Shown one piece after another: positions 17,464-25,680 of a DNA stretch of 37,414 nt. Position 1 is the first letter of the stretch. Every line of letters begins with the position of its first letter. A program made the position numbers and the translations under genes. This DNA is from an uncultured Desulfovibrionaceae bacterium (GTDB taxonomy: Bacteria > Desulfobacterota > Desulfovibrionia > Desulfovibrionales > Desulfovibrionaceae): the NCBI GenBank assembly GCA_944324045.1, contig CALUUT010000069.1, positions 1 to 37,414 of the forward strand. The letters run 5' to 3'. Below the pieces are notes generated by a model. It made no database searches. It worked only from the letters and a program-made list of their open reading frames with translations, and was not told where the DNA came from.

Positions 17464-17594
17464 CGGCCGGGGCTGCATGCGCGGGAGCCTCTCAGGCGTA
17501 TAGTTTTTTGGGGTTTCTCTGTTCCTGGATAGTCTGCTTTCGAATGAACGTCTGGGGTCTGATTGGAGCATGCCCGGCAGCCCCAAAAACACCA
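17464..17594 (+). other. Gene-free segment with long-range inverted repeat after recR
   Basis: GGGGCTGC (17469-17476) pairs with GCAGCCCC (17577-17584), and just inside ATGC (17477-17480) can pair with GCAT (17568-17571). A GCCT-CTC-AGGC hairpin followed by TTTTTT near 17503 could end the recR transcript. The closed ends resemble a structured RNA but I do not recognise a known family. Confidence 0.3.
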
Positions 17595-17596
17595 AC

Positions 17597-17636
17597 AAAA
17601 ATATAAGCTTCCATCCTTACCAGGATGGAAGCTTAT
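17597..17636 (-). terminator. Intrinsic terminator of the HU/IHF gene
   Basis: A perfect 15 bp stem (17603-17617 with 17622-17636) and a 4-base loop. Read on the minus strand it is followed by TATTTTTG, so it ends the HIT-HU transcript. On the plus strand there is no T-run. Confidence 0.85.
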
Positions 17637-17686
17637 CCGTCATCAAAGCAAGGCGCAAACCCGCTTAATCTGCGCCAAAAAGCGGA

Positions 17687-17989
17687 TTACGCCGGATTAT
17701 CGCAAGCCAGTTCGTCCCGGAACTTGCGAGACAGACGAAACACCACGACTTTACGCGGCGGCAGAGTAATGGCGGCATTCGTCTTGGGATTCCGACCGCG
17801 GCGCGCCTTTTTGTCATATGCCTCAAACTTGCCAAAGCCGCTGATCAGCAAAGCGTGGTCCTTCTTAATGGCCTGCTTCATAATATCAAGCAGGGATTCC
17901 ACAATGTCCTTCACTTCAGAGCGATTGCGGTCTGTCTTTTCATATATGGCATCCACAATTTTTGCTTTGGTCAGGGTTTCTGCTCGCAT
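17687..17989 (-). CDS. HU/IHF-family DNA-binding protein
   Basis: A 100-residue basic protein of the HU/IHF fold that bends DNA as a dimer. The signature is clear: LTKAKIVDAIYEKTDRNRSEVKDIVESLLDIM (helices 1-2), LLISGFGKFEAYDKKARRGRNPKTNAAITLPPRKVVVFRLSRKF in short form includes the GRNPKT arm motif that inserts into the minor groove. The arm and the 'GFGKF' strand look IHF-like, but subunit assignment (HU, IHF alpha or beta) is not safe. GGAGAAGAG lies just before the ATG, 14 bases after the HIT gene, so the two form an operon ending in the terminator at 17597-17636. Confidence 0.93.
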   Translation of the reverse strand: MRAETLTKAKIVDAIYEKTDRNRSEVKDIVESLLDIMKQAIKKDHALLISGFGKFEAYDKKARRGRNPKTNAAITLPPRKVVVFRLSRKFRDELACDNPA

Positions 17990-18003
17990 AGCTCTTCTCC
18001 GAA

Positions 18004-18426
18004 TTATATGGAAAGGTTCTCAATGATTCTATTCGCTAGCCCGGCCATATCTTCCTGGGAGGCATAGCTTTTGGGACTCCACGGCAAAACGCCGTCGCCC
18101 GCGTGACGCGGAATCAGATGCCAATGCATGTGAAAAACGCTTTGTCCGGCATCCGCAAAGTTGTTTTGCACAACATTCAGACCGGTTGCGCCTGCGCCCT
18201 GCATAACGGCGCGGCCGACTTTCTGTAAGGCCATAATAAGAGCCTGCGCATGCTCCGGCGGAAAATCAAACAAATTTTTACAATGAACCTTGGGAACGAC
18301 CAGAGCATGTCCAAAATTCAACGGTCCAATATCAAGAAAAGAAAAAACATGCTCATCTTCATACAATTTGGCGCAAGGAATTTCACCGCGCACGATTTTA
18401 CAGAAAAGACAGTCGCTTTTTTGCAT
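18004..18426 (-). CDS. HIT-family nucleotide-binding protein
   Basis: The histidine triad is HMHWHL (His99, His101, His103), with the N-terminal CLFCKIVRGEIP and the GHALVVPK strand typical of the HIT (HinT-like) family of nucleoside phosphoramidases and nucleotidyl hydrolases. I chose ATG 18426 (140 residues) because families begin there and GGTGA lies four bases upstream; the open frame extends 38 codons further but that part is unlike any HIT N-terminus. The exact substrate is unknown. It is the first gene of a two-gene unit with HU/IHF. Confidence 0.92.
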   Translation of the reverse strand: MQKSDCLFCKIVRGEIPCAKLYEDEHVFSFLDIGPLNFGHALVVPKVHCKNLFDFPPEHAQALIMALQKVGRAVMQGAGATGLNVVQNNFADAGQSVFHMHWHLIPRHAGDGVLPWSPKSYASQEDMAGLANRIIENLSI

Positions 18427-18629
18427 CGCGTCACCATACAATATGTAATTTTTGGGATACACTTTGAATATCAAACGAGGAAGAACGGCTTGCGTACTTA
18501 TATTGACAATTTTTTTACCCTCTTTTCTCATGGAATGCAACGTATTGCAGGGAATTTTTCACGGAATCGGAGCTTGCATGCCTGACTTTTAGGGGATAGC
18601 ATAGACAGAAGATCTTATCAGCTCAAAAA

Positions 18630-18645
18630 CCCCCGTTTTCGGGGC
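18630..18645 (-). terminator. Small hairpin with T-run
   Basis: CCCCG-TTTT-CGGGG (18631-18644) is a 5 bp stem; on the minus strand TTTTT follows (18625-18629). It lies between the divergent HIT and radical SAM genes and could block leftward read-through. Confidence 0.35.
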
Positions 18646-18692
18646 AAAGACGGATAGTAAAATAACATGCTGTTTTTCTTTCATATCAGTCT

Positions 18693-19787
18693 ATGACTAT
18701 GCGATGCTGCGTTCCCTATCCCGAACCGGAACCCCTCAGGCAAAAAATTATTCCGGTCTTTCTTCCTTTTGCCGGATGCCCCGGCCGCTGCATTTTTTGC
18801 GCGCAGCATGCCCAGACCAATACGCCGCCCCGCCCGCTCGCCGCCATTCTTGAGACCATGGTCCGGCAGCTTGAGCATCTGGATGCCGAAAACAAACGGC
18901 TTGAGCTATCCCGAACTTTCGACCTCGGACTCTATGGGGGCACATTCACCGCCCTTGACGCCCGATGGATGGACGCCTTTCTTTATGAAGCCATGCGTTT
19001 TACGGCCAAAGGGCTTCTTCGCCATATCCGGTGTTCGACCAGGCCGGATTGCGTATCGCCCGCGCTCCTGAAAAAACTTGCGTCCGCGGGGCTGCATATG
19101 GTCGAATTGGGCGTCCAGAGTTTCGACGGCCTGGCGTTGGCCATCTCAGGCCGCGGCTATTCGCGAAAGACGGCCCTTGACGCCTGCGCCATGGTTCGAG
19201 ATGCCGGGCTTGAATTAGGGGTGCAACTGATGCCCGGCTTGCCGGGAGCAGACAAGGAAACCTTTCAAAGGGATATCGAGACCGTGTGCGCGCTGCCCGA
19301 TTTGCCGCAAACCTTACGGCTCTATCCCTGTCTTGTGCTTGAAGGAACCGCATTGGCGCAAATCTGGCGCAAGGGCGGCTATACCCCCTGGAATATGGAC
19401 GACGCAGTCGAGGCCTTGGCAAAGGCGTGCCTTGCGGTATGGAAAAAACATATTCGGGTCATCCGTCTGGGCGTGAAAGAAGAGGAAACGCTTGCGCGCG
19501 CCGTGCTTGCCGGACCGCGGCATCCGGCTTTTGGCGACAAAGTGCGCGGGACTGCGCTCAAAATATGGCTTCTTGAAACAGTAAGACAACGCAAGCCCGA
19601 CGGCGCCCGTCTTGCCATGGTATACGCGCCTAAACGGCTACAGGGCGCATTTTGGGGACACTGCCGCATATTTCGCGACGAATATGCCGCGTACGGCATT
19701 CGGCCGGACAATGTCCGCTTTCATGCCAGACCGGATTTTGCAATAGAATATACAGGCGATTCACAGCGACGTTCCGTTAACGGCTGA
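18693..19787 (+). CDS. Radical SAM protein, Elp3-like without acetyltransferase domain
   Basis: The 4Fe-4S cluster motif is FAGCPGRCIFCAQ (Cys29, Cys33, Cys36), followed by GLYGGTFTAL (the GGE-like SAM motif), RCSTRPDCVSPALL, and VELGVQSFDGLALAISGRGY with LGVQLMPGLPGADKETF, the pattern of the Elp3/coproporphyrinogen-oxidase-like radical SAM group. The enzyme would cleave S-adenosylmethionine to a radical, but the substrate is not evident. The C-terminal 90 residues are unassigned and contain no HAT acetyltransferase motif. Two in-frame ATGs (18693 and 18699) are near; neither has a strong ribosome site. It stands alone on the plus strand between minus-strand units. Confidence 0.85.
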   Translation: MTMRCCVPYPEPEPLRQKIIPVFLPFAGCPGRCIFCAQHAQTNTPPRPLAAILETMVRQLEHLDAENKRLELSRTFDLGLYGGTFTALDARWMDAFLYEAMRFTAKGLLRHIRCSTRPDCVSPALLKKLASAGLHMVELGVQSFDGLALAISGRGYSRKTALDACAMVRDAGLELGVQLMPGLPGADKETFQRDIETVCALPDLPQTLRLYPCLVLEGTALAQIWRKGGYTPWNMDDAVEALAKACLAVWKKHIRVIRLGVKEEETLARAVLAGPRHPAFGDKVRGTALKIWLLETVRQRKPDGARLAMVYAPKRLQGAFWGHCRIFRDEYAAYGIRPDNVRFHARPDFAIEYTGDSQRRSVNG

Positions 19788-19822
19788 GTCTTTGCAGAGA
19801 AGAATCCGTTTAAGACCCCGCT

Positions 19823-19856
19823 TTTTGAAAAAAAGGGAACGCAATGGTTCCCTTTT
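19823..19856. terminator. Bidirectional terminator between radical SAM gene and hldD
   Basis: AAAAGGGAAC (19831-19840) pairs with GTTCCCTTTT (19847-19856) around a 6-base loop. On the minus strand an uninterrupted T-run follows, so it is a strong terminator for hldD; on the plus strand the T-run is only four long. Confidence 0.85.
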
Positions 19857-19901
19857 CAGCAGTCCGGCGACACGCAAACCGCTTCCGTCTAACGGCTCAA
19901 A

Positions 19902-20876
19902 TTACAGATACTGATCGGATTGCGCCAGATAACGGCATACATAGTCTTGCACCCCATCTTCCAGGGAATGGAATTTGTTTATGGGGTATCCGCACCCGGA
20001 AAGCCTGCTGATATCCGCCTGAGTGAAATACTGATATTTGCCCTTAAGGTAGGACGGCATTTCCACATAACGGATATCCGGCTCTTTTCCCAGAGCGCTG
20101 AACACGGCGTTCGCCAGATCATTCCAGGTTCGGGCCTTCCCGGAGCCCACATTGAAAATGCCGTTCACGTCTGGATGTTCCAAAAGCCACGCCTGCACAG
20201 CGACGCAGTCCTTGACATAGACAAAATCGCGCATCTGCCCGCCGTCCGGATACTCCGGCCTGTCCGAAGCGAAAAGACGAATGCAGCCAAATTCCTTGAT
20301 CTGCTCAAAAGCCTTGCATATCACGCTTTTCATGTCGCCTTTGTGGTATTCGTTCGGCCCATACACATTAAAGAAGCGCAAGGAGGCGATTTTGTCCAGA
20401 ACGCCGGCGCGCTGCGCCCAGCGGTCAAAAAGCAGCTTGGAATATCCGTACATGTTCAGCGGCGCAAGCTTGGCCATGGTTTCCAGGCTGTCGGAAAAGC
20501 CAAGCCGCCCGTCTCCATATGTTGCGCCGGAGCTTGCATTTATAAAGCGTATCCCCTTGGAAAGCGCATACAGGCACAAGTCGCGGCTGTAATGGAAATT
20601 ATTTTCCATAAGAAAATCCGCATTCCGCTCCGTGGTGGAGGAACAGGCGCCCATATGCACAATAGCCTTGACCGACCAGGGCAGCACGCCGGAACGGACC
20701 ATCTTTATGAATGCGTCCCGATGCACGTAGTCCTCATACCGGCGGTTGACCAGATTTTTCCATTTCTCGCTCTCCGCAAGGTTGTCCACCACCACGATAT
20801 TGGTCACGCCCATCTGATTGAGCCGCCACACCACAGCGCTTCCAATGAAACCCGCTCCACCGGTGACAATGTACAT
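19902..20876 (-). CDS. hldD: ADP-L-glycero-D-manno-heptose 6-epimerase
   Basis: HldD (RfaD) makes ADP-L-glycero-D-manno-heptose for the LPS inner core. It is an extended short-chain dehydrogenase: NADP-binding VTGGAGFIGSAVVWRLNQMG at the N-terminus, the YGYSK catalytic Tyr143/Lys147, and typical HldD segments HMGACSSTTERNADFLMENN and FFNVYGPNEYHKGDMKSV. The 324-residue length matches the family. It implies a Gram-negative outer membrane with heptose in the core. It lies 21 bases after icd on the same strand and may be co-transcribed, although the pathways are unrelated. Confidence 0.95.
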   Translation of the reverse strand: MYIVTGGAGFIGSAVVWRLNQMGVTNIVVVDNLAESEKWKNLVNRRYEDYVHRDAFIKMVRSGVLPWSVKAIVHMGACSSTTERNADFLMENNFHYSRDLCLYALSKGIRFINASSGATYGDGRLGFSDSLETMAKLAPLNMYGYSKLLFDRWAQRAGVLDKIASLRFFNVYGPNEYHKGDMKSVICKAFEQIKEFGCIRLFASDRPEYPDGGQMRDFVYVKDCVAVQAWLLEHPDVNGIFNVGSGKARTWNDLANAVFSALGKEPDIRYVEMPSYLKGKYQYFTQADISRLSGCGYPINKFHSLEDGVQDYVCRYLAQSDQYL

Positions 20877-20897
20877 ACTTGCGCCCCAGATCTATGA

Positions 20898-22049
20898 CTA
20901 CAGGTTTTCGCCGAGAAGATCGCCAAAAGCCCTGCAACCAAGCGTTTGCGCGCCGGGCAGGGTTCGGGCAAGGTCCGTAGGCAGCTTCTTCAACGCGACA
21001 GCCTTGGCAATGGCGGAGCGCACGCGCCGCGCGGCATCGACATGCCCCATGCGCTCAAGCATCAGCGCCCCGCTTAAAATCAGACTTCCCGGGTTGGCGA
21101 TATCCTTGCCGGCCATGCGCGGCGCAGTGCCGTGCGTCGCTTCGTAAAACGCCAGCGTGTCGGACATGTTCACGCCGGGCGCAATGCCAAGGCCGCCCAC
21201 CTGAGCCGCCAGGGCGTCAGAAAGATAGTCGCCGTTCAAATTGGGGGTGGCCAGCACGCTGTACAGTTCCGGTTTGGCCAAAACCTGCTGGAACATGTTG
21301 TCCGCAATGCGGTCTTTCAGCACCAGACGGCCGCCGGCATTCTCCGCTTCCTCTTCCGGAACCCAACGGCCGGAAAATTCCTCAGCGGCCAGATCATATC
21401 CCCACTGCCGGAAGCCGCCTTCCGTAAACTTCTGGATATTCCCCTTATGCACCAGGGTTACGCTGGGACGCCCCGAATCAAGGGCATACTGTATGGCCTT
21501 GCGGATCAGACGTTTTGAATTGCGGGCGCTCATGGGTTTGATGCCCACGGCGGAATCAGGCTCAATCGCGGCCTTCACGCCGAGCTCTTCGCGCAAAAAC
21601 GCAATAAGCCGCTTCGCTTCCGGGCTGCCCGCCATAAATTCCACGCCCATATACACATCTTCCACATTTTCGCGGAACACGACCATATCCACGCGCTCAG
21701 GATGCTTGACCGGCGTTTCAAGACCCTCAAAATACGTAATGGGCCGGATGCAGGCATACAGATCCAAAGCCTGACGAAAAGCCACATTAATGCTGCGGAT
21801 GCCGCCGCCCACGGGCGTTCCCAGCGGGCCCTTTATCGCGTATTCCGCATGCCGCAGGGTTTCCAGCGTTTCCTGCGGCAAATAGCTTCCTGTTTCTTTA
21901 AACGCCTTCTCGCCGGCCAGAATTTCCTTCCACTCAATGGCTCCGCCGCAGCCGGATTTTTCCAGGGCCTTATCCAGCAAAACACGGGTGACGCCCCATA
22001 TTTCCGGCCCGATGCCGTCGCCCTCAACAAAGTATACTGTCTTGCGCAT
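20898..22049 (-). CDS. icd: Isocitrate dehydrogenase (NADP+)
   Basis: The enzyme oxidatively decarboxylates isocitrate to 2-oxoglutarate. Characteristic segments are YFVEGDGIGPEIW at the N-terminus, GGGIRSINVAFRQALDLYACIRPITYFEG (substrate and phospholoop region), VTLVHKGNIQKFTEGGFRQWGYDLA, ATPNLNGDYLSDALAAQVGGLGIAPGVNM and ATHGTAPRMAGKDIANPGSLILSGALML. Length is 383 residues. I start at ATG 22049 with AGGAAA upstream; the 47-codon upstream extension does not resemble the family. A strong intrinsic terminator lies only about 28 bases before this start, so transcription must begin upstream of it and read through, or the gene is attenuated. Probably feeds 2-oxoglutarate with the Re-citrate-synthase-like enzyme. 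Confidence 0.95.
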   Translation of the reverse strand: MRKTVYFVEGDGIGPEIWGVTRVLLDKALEKSGCGGAIEWKEILAGEKAFKETGSYLPQETLETLRHAEYAIKGPLGTPVGGGIRSINVAFRQALDLYACIRPITYFEGLETPVKHPERVDMVVFRENVEDVYMGVEFMAGSPEAKRLIAFLREELGVKAAIEPDSAVGIKPMSARNSKRLIRKAIQYALDSGRPSVTLVHKGNIQKFTEGGFRQWGYDLAAEEFSGRWVPEEEAENAGGRLVLKDRIADNMFQQVLAKPELYSVLATPNLNGDYLSDALAAQVGGLGIAPGVNMSDTLAFYEATHGTAPRMAGKDIANPGSLILSGALMLERMGHVDAARRVRSAIAKAVALKKLPTDLARTLPGAQTLGCRAFGDLLGENL

Positions 22050-22076
22050 GATGTTTCCTGTACGTTTTTTAAAGAT

Positions 22077-22108
22077 AAAAAACCGGCCAGCGCGTTTTGC
22101 GCCGCCGG
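22077..22108 (-). terminator. Intrinsic terminator between tyrA and icd
   Basis: On the minus strand CCGGC (22104-22108) and GCGC (22099-22102) pair with GCGC (22090-22093) and GCCGG (22083-22087), loop of five bases, small internal loop, then TTTTTT (22077-22082). It ends the aromatic operon; its U-run stops 28 bases before icd. Confidence 0.8.
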
Positions 22109-22211
22109 AAGCTTTTGTTTCATATCCCGACGATTTTAACAAGTCCCCGCAAAAAGTCCCAAAAAAAGGACAAAAGGCCAAAAAGCGCACGCCTCTCCCA
22201 AACCCATTCCA

Positions 22212-23096
22212 TCATTTCCACCAGGAACGGGCCGACTCCAGTTCCACGGCGGCGGATGCCGGACTTTCCACAAATTCTTGAAGGCATTGAGTAAATCGGG
22301 ACAGCGTTGCACGCACCTCATTATTTTGAAACGTCAGGCCGGTAAAAAGCTCTCCATCGTCCATCATCAGAACTTTGGAAGCCGCAATCCGTCTGTGAAA
22401 CGACGGGGTCATATATGGAGTTATGCCCGGCGTTTTTGCGGCCAGGGACAAAAATGCGGCGCTGGTCAAAAAATTAAGCGACTGGAAAATGGCCACGGCC
22501 CGGTCGTGCTCCTCAGGCGTTCCTCTGAACACCACGCATCCCAGGGCACTGAACAGCCGCTCCACCAACGCGACATGCCGCTCTTCAGCCCGTTCGCCGG
22601 CCATAACCGCCGTACGCCTTTCCGGCGCTCCCGGTTTTGCGGACGGCCCGAAAAGCGGATGCGTGCCCACGACCGGCCCGCGCACAGCCCGCGCCAAATG
22701 GCGCATGGGCTCAACTTTGACGGAACAGATATCCGCCCATACCGCGCTGTCCGGAACCGGCAACGCGGCCGCAATCCGGGCCGCGACAGGTCCGGTCAAG
22801 GCCACGGGAACGCATAAAAGCACGATATCCGCCTTGCGCGCAAGTTCGGCATATTCCTCATCAAACCGCGCGCAAACCCGCCCCCCGGAGTTCCTGGGCG
22901 TTTCTTCGACCGCGCCCGTTGCGGCGGAAGGGTCAATCGTAAGATGCCCGGCTTCAGACAGAAGTTTTTGACCGTCCGCAAGCTCCTCGCGCCCAAGGCG
23001 CAGCACTGTCGCGCCTTTTTCTTCCATCTCCGCGCAGAACAAGCGGCCCATGCGCCCTTTTGCCCCGGCCACAATCACAGTAAGCGCGCTCAACAT
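22212..23096 (-). CDS. tyrA: Prephenate dehydrogenase
   Basis: The Rossmann motif VIVAGAKGRMGRLF opens the protein, and the family landmarks DIVLLCVPV, WADICSVKVEPMRHLARAVRGPVVGTHPLFGPS, VERLFSALGCVVFRGTPEEHDRAVAIFQSLNF are present; the His in THPLFGP is the catalytic-region His of TyrA dehydrogenases. It oxidises prephenate (or arogenate; not decidable here) to 4-hydroxyphenylpyruvate. No chorismate mutase domain is fused, consistent with pheA carrying it, and no ACT domain is seen. I start at ATG 23096, which overlaps the aroA stop by seven bases with AAAAGG seven bases upstream. Last gene of the aromatic operon. Confidence 0.9.
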   Translation of the reverse strand: MLSALTVIVAGAKGRMGRLFCAEMEEKGATVLRLGREELADGQKLLSEAGHLTIDPSAATGAVEETPRNSGGRVCARFDEEYAELARKADIVLLCVPVALTGPVAARIAAALPVPDSAVWADICSVKVEPMRHLARAVRGPVVGTHPLFGPSAKPGAPERRTAVMAGERAEERHVALVERLFSALGCVVFRGTPEEHDRAVAIFQSLNFLTSAAFLSLAAKTPGITPYMTPSFHRRIAASKVLMMDDGELFTGLTFQNNEVRATLSRFTQCLQEFVESPASAAVELESARSWWK

Positions 23097-24475
23097 ATGC
23101 GTACCTTTTCCCATGCCTTGAAAAAACCCGGAAATGATTTGGATACGCATCCCGGATTATCCAGACGCACATCCACGCCGGCCCGCGACAGCACAGTCAG
23201 ACTCATGGCCATACGGTGGTCGCCATAGGTATGCAGCATCCTTGACGGCCTTCGCAATGCCGCGGGCGGCTCAATCGCCATGCCGTCCGGCTCTTCCGTC
23301 ACGCGGCAGCCCAATTCTCCAAGTTCGCGCGCCGGCGCGGCCAGACGGTCGCATTCTTTAATGCGCAAATGGGCGACATTGCGCACGCGCGTGACGCCTT
23401 GCGCCGCGGCGGCAAGCGCGGCCACCGTGGGAACCAGATCCGGACACTGCGACATGTCCACGTCGATGCCCCGCAGGCGTCCGTTTTCCGGCGGCGCGGC
23501 CCGTACAAAACGGCCATTGACGCTCATGCGCGCGCCCATGCGTTCAAGAATGTCGAAAATCGCGCGATCTCCCTGCAAAGACTGGGGATTAAGGCCCTCC
23601 ACAGTCACCGGTTCCGGTCCCAACGCCCCGGCAGCCAAAAAATATGAGGCGTTGCTCCAGTCGCCTTCCACTTCGTACTCCCCGGCGCGGTATGCGCCGG
23701 ACCGCACCGCGATGCGCAGGCAACCGGGCTCGACGCGTTCCGCGCCGCCGCGCCAGCTTATGGGCGCCCATGCGCCGCCCGCGCCGCGCAGATATACCGT
23801 AAAATCTATGCCGAACAGGTCAAGAATTTCAAGCGTCAGGCGTACATACGGCCAGGAAACCACCTTTTTACCCACAGGAGCCACCGTCATTCCCAGCCCC
23901 AAAGGCGCGGCCATAAGCAATCCCGACAGATACTGGCTCGATTCCGCGGCATCCACCTCAACCACAGACGCGCCTTTGTCCGCACCCGAAAGGCCATTCG
24001 CTTCAAGCGTAAACGGCAAAAAACCTTCCCGTTCCTCAAACTGAAAACGGGCTCCCAGAGGAAGCAGCGCGCGAATCAATCCCGCCATGGGGCGTTCATG
24101 CAGACGCGGCGCGCCGTGGATGCGGAATTTTCCATGCCCGGCGGCCAAAATCGCGGTTAAAAGGCGGCAGGAAGTGCCGGACTCATGCATATCGCAGGAC
24201 ACAGGCGCTTCCTCTCCGCCGCGCGGGCAACCGGCAAGCCCTTCAACGGCAAGGTCCACCCCGCCGTTTTCGCGTTCTCCGCCCCGCACAGGCGCGATGC
24301 GCGCGCCCGCTGCCGCAAGAACGGCCGCCGTGCGTTCAAGGTCCACGCTGTAAAGCACGTTGCGCACAAGGGACGAGCCGCGGGCCAACGCCGCCGCCAT
24401 AACCATACGATGAGAAAAAGATTTGGAAGGCGGCGCGCAAACCGTCGCCCCGTTCGATGCGTTCGCAGCGGACAT
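23090..24475 (-). CDS. aroA: 5-enolpyruvylshikimate-3-phosphate synthase
   Basis: AroA joins shikimate-3-phosphate and PEP in the cytoplasm. The PPSKSFSHRMVMAAALA motif at residues 15-31 (catalytic Lys and Ser), DMHESGTSCRLLTAILAAG, and LHERPMAGLI mark the first domain; VEVDAAESSQYLSGLLMAAPL and SQCPDLVPTVAALAAAAQG, KECDRLAAPARELGELG and GDHRMAMSLTVL mark the second. Length 461 is slightly longer than the Escherichia coli enzyme. Start is one base after the pheA stop (TGA-C-ATG), so it is coupled to pheA. Transcript begins at the aromatic leader near 27743. Confidence 0.95.
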   Translation of the reverse strand: MSAANASNGATVCAPPSKSFSHRMVMAAALARGSSLVRNVLYSVDLERTAAVLAAAGARIAPVRGGERENGGVDLAVEGLAGCPRGGEEAPVSCDMHESGTSCRLLTAILAAGHGKFRIHGAPRLHERPMAGLIRALLPLGARFQFEEREGFLPFTLEANGLSGADKGASVVEVDAAESSQYLSGLLMAAPLGLGMTVAPVGKKVVSWPYVRLTLEILDLFGIDFTVYLRGAGGAWAPISWRGGAERVEPGCLRIAVRSGAYRAGEYEVEGDWSNASYFLAAGALGPEPVTVEGLNPQSLQGDRAIFDILERMGARMSVNGRFVRAAPPENGRLRGIDVDMSQCPDLVPTVAALAAAAQGVTRVRNVAHLRIKECDRLAAPARELGELGCRVTEEPDGMAIEPPAALRRPSRMLHTYGDHRMAMSLTVLSRAGVDVRLDNPGCVSKSFPGFFKAWEKVRIC

Positions 24476-24476
24476 G

Positions 24477-25676
24477 TCAACGCTCCTTGCCTAAAATATC
24501 AACGGAACAAAAAGGCTCGCCCCCATCTGGAAGCCCGTCCACTATCCGGCCTTCTGGATAGCGGCCAAGAACGCGCAAGGTCAGGCAACGTTTGGCCATG
24601 GCGTCAAGCACGCGCTCTTGCGCGGCCATATCCCCGGAAAACTGGATATCCACAAAAAACGCGTATTTCCAAGGTTGACCAGGCAGCGGCCGCGACTCCA
24701 GCTTTTTCATGTTCACGTTTTCCTGGGCAAGAACCTCCAGCACGGCGGTCAGCGTGCCGGGCTCGTCAGGCACGGTGAACAGCACGGAAGTCTTATTCAA
24801 ACCGATAGGACGTTCGGACGCCTTTGCCGCAATCAATACGAAACGAGTCCAGTTGCGGGATTCATTTTCAATATTCCGGGCCAAAACCCGCAGACCGGCG
24901 CGCGCCGCAAGTTCTTCATGGCCAATGGCGGCGGCGCCGCCCATTTCCGCGGCCACGCGCACAGCCGCCGCGGCCGTGCTTTCAACCGAAATAAGACGCG
25001 CCGAAGGAAGGTGCGTTTTAAGCCAATTCGAGCATTGAGCCAAAGGCTGGGGATGGGAAAAAACCGTACACACGTCGGCGATGCGTTCTTCGGCGGAAAT
25101 AAGGCAATGCCGCACGCGCAGGTATAATTCGGACACAATGCACACGTCATAGCGGAGAAACAAATCCAGGCTTTCTCCCACGGTCCCGTGCAGTGAATTT
25201 TCAAGCGGCACCATGCCCAGTTCACAGGCATTGTCCGCCACGGCCTTGAATATACCCTCCAGGTTGTGACTGCACAACGTTTCAACGGAATGACCGAGAA
25301 AACGAGTCACGGCATGATGGGAAAACGTGCCTTCAGGGCCGAGAAAGGCCACGCGCTCAGGCGCCTGCAGGGAACGTGACGAGGACAGTATCTCCCTGTA
25401 AATTGCGACAAGGTGCTCGTCAGGCAGGGGTCCGGCGCCGCGATTTTTGTCAATGAGCGCATCCAGAAGACTCTGTTCCCGAAAAGGCTTCAAAATACCG
25501 GGATTGGGCCCATCCGGCTCCTTTTCCGCGAGGCGGCCTGAAAGGCCCCTTTTGATGCGTCCGACCTCAAGGCTCAATTCCGCCCGTTCGTTCAAAAGCT
25601 TCACAAGTTCCGAATCCAAGGCGTCGATTCGCCATCGCACGTTTGCCAGAGAGTCCGTATTGTCGTTGTCCCGCAT
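24477..25676 (-). CDS. pheA: P-protein: chorismate mutase/prephenate dehydratase
   Basis: A bifunctional Phe enzyme. N-terminal chorismate mutase domain of the AroQ type (residues 1-90: RWRIDALDSELVKLLNERAELSLEVGRIK ... EQSLLDALIDKNRG), prephenate dehydratase domain (about 105-285: VAFLGPEGTFSHHAVTRFLG, LGMVPLENSLHGTVGESLDLFL, ESRNWTRFVLI with the TRF motif), and an ACT domain (about 300-375: VPDEPGTLTAVLEVLAQENVNMKKLESRP) that binds phenylalanine for feedback inhibition. Order and length are typical. It lies directly downstream of 3-dehydroquinate synthase II with a 4-base gap, and upstream of aroA. Confidence 0.96.
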   Translation of the reverse strand: MRDNDNTDSLANVRWRIDALDSELVKLLNERAELSLEVGRIKRGLSGRLAEKEPDGPNPGILKPFREQSLLDALIDKNRGAGPLPDEHLVAIYREILSSSRSLQAPERVAFLGPEGTFSHHAVTRFLGHSVETLCSHNLEGIFKAVADNACELGMVPLENSLHGTVGESLDLFLRYDVCIVSELYLRVRHCLISAEERIADVCTVFSHPQPLAQCSNWLKTHLPSARLISVESTAAAAVRVAAEMGGAAAIGHEELAARAGLRVLARNIENESRNWTRFVLIAAKASERPIGLNKTSVLFTVPDEPGTLTAVLEVLAQENVNMKKLESRPLPGQPWKYAFFVDIQFSGDMAAQERVLDAMAKRCLTLRVLGRYPEGRIVDGLPDGGEPFCSVDILGKER

Positions 25677-25680
25677 GACC

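Noticed and set aside
17464..17594. 4.5S/SRP RNA gene after recR, as near dnaX in Bacillus
   Set aside because: The conserved GGAAGCAGC-type domain IV sequence is absent.
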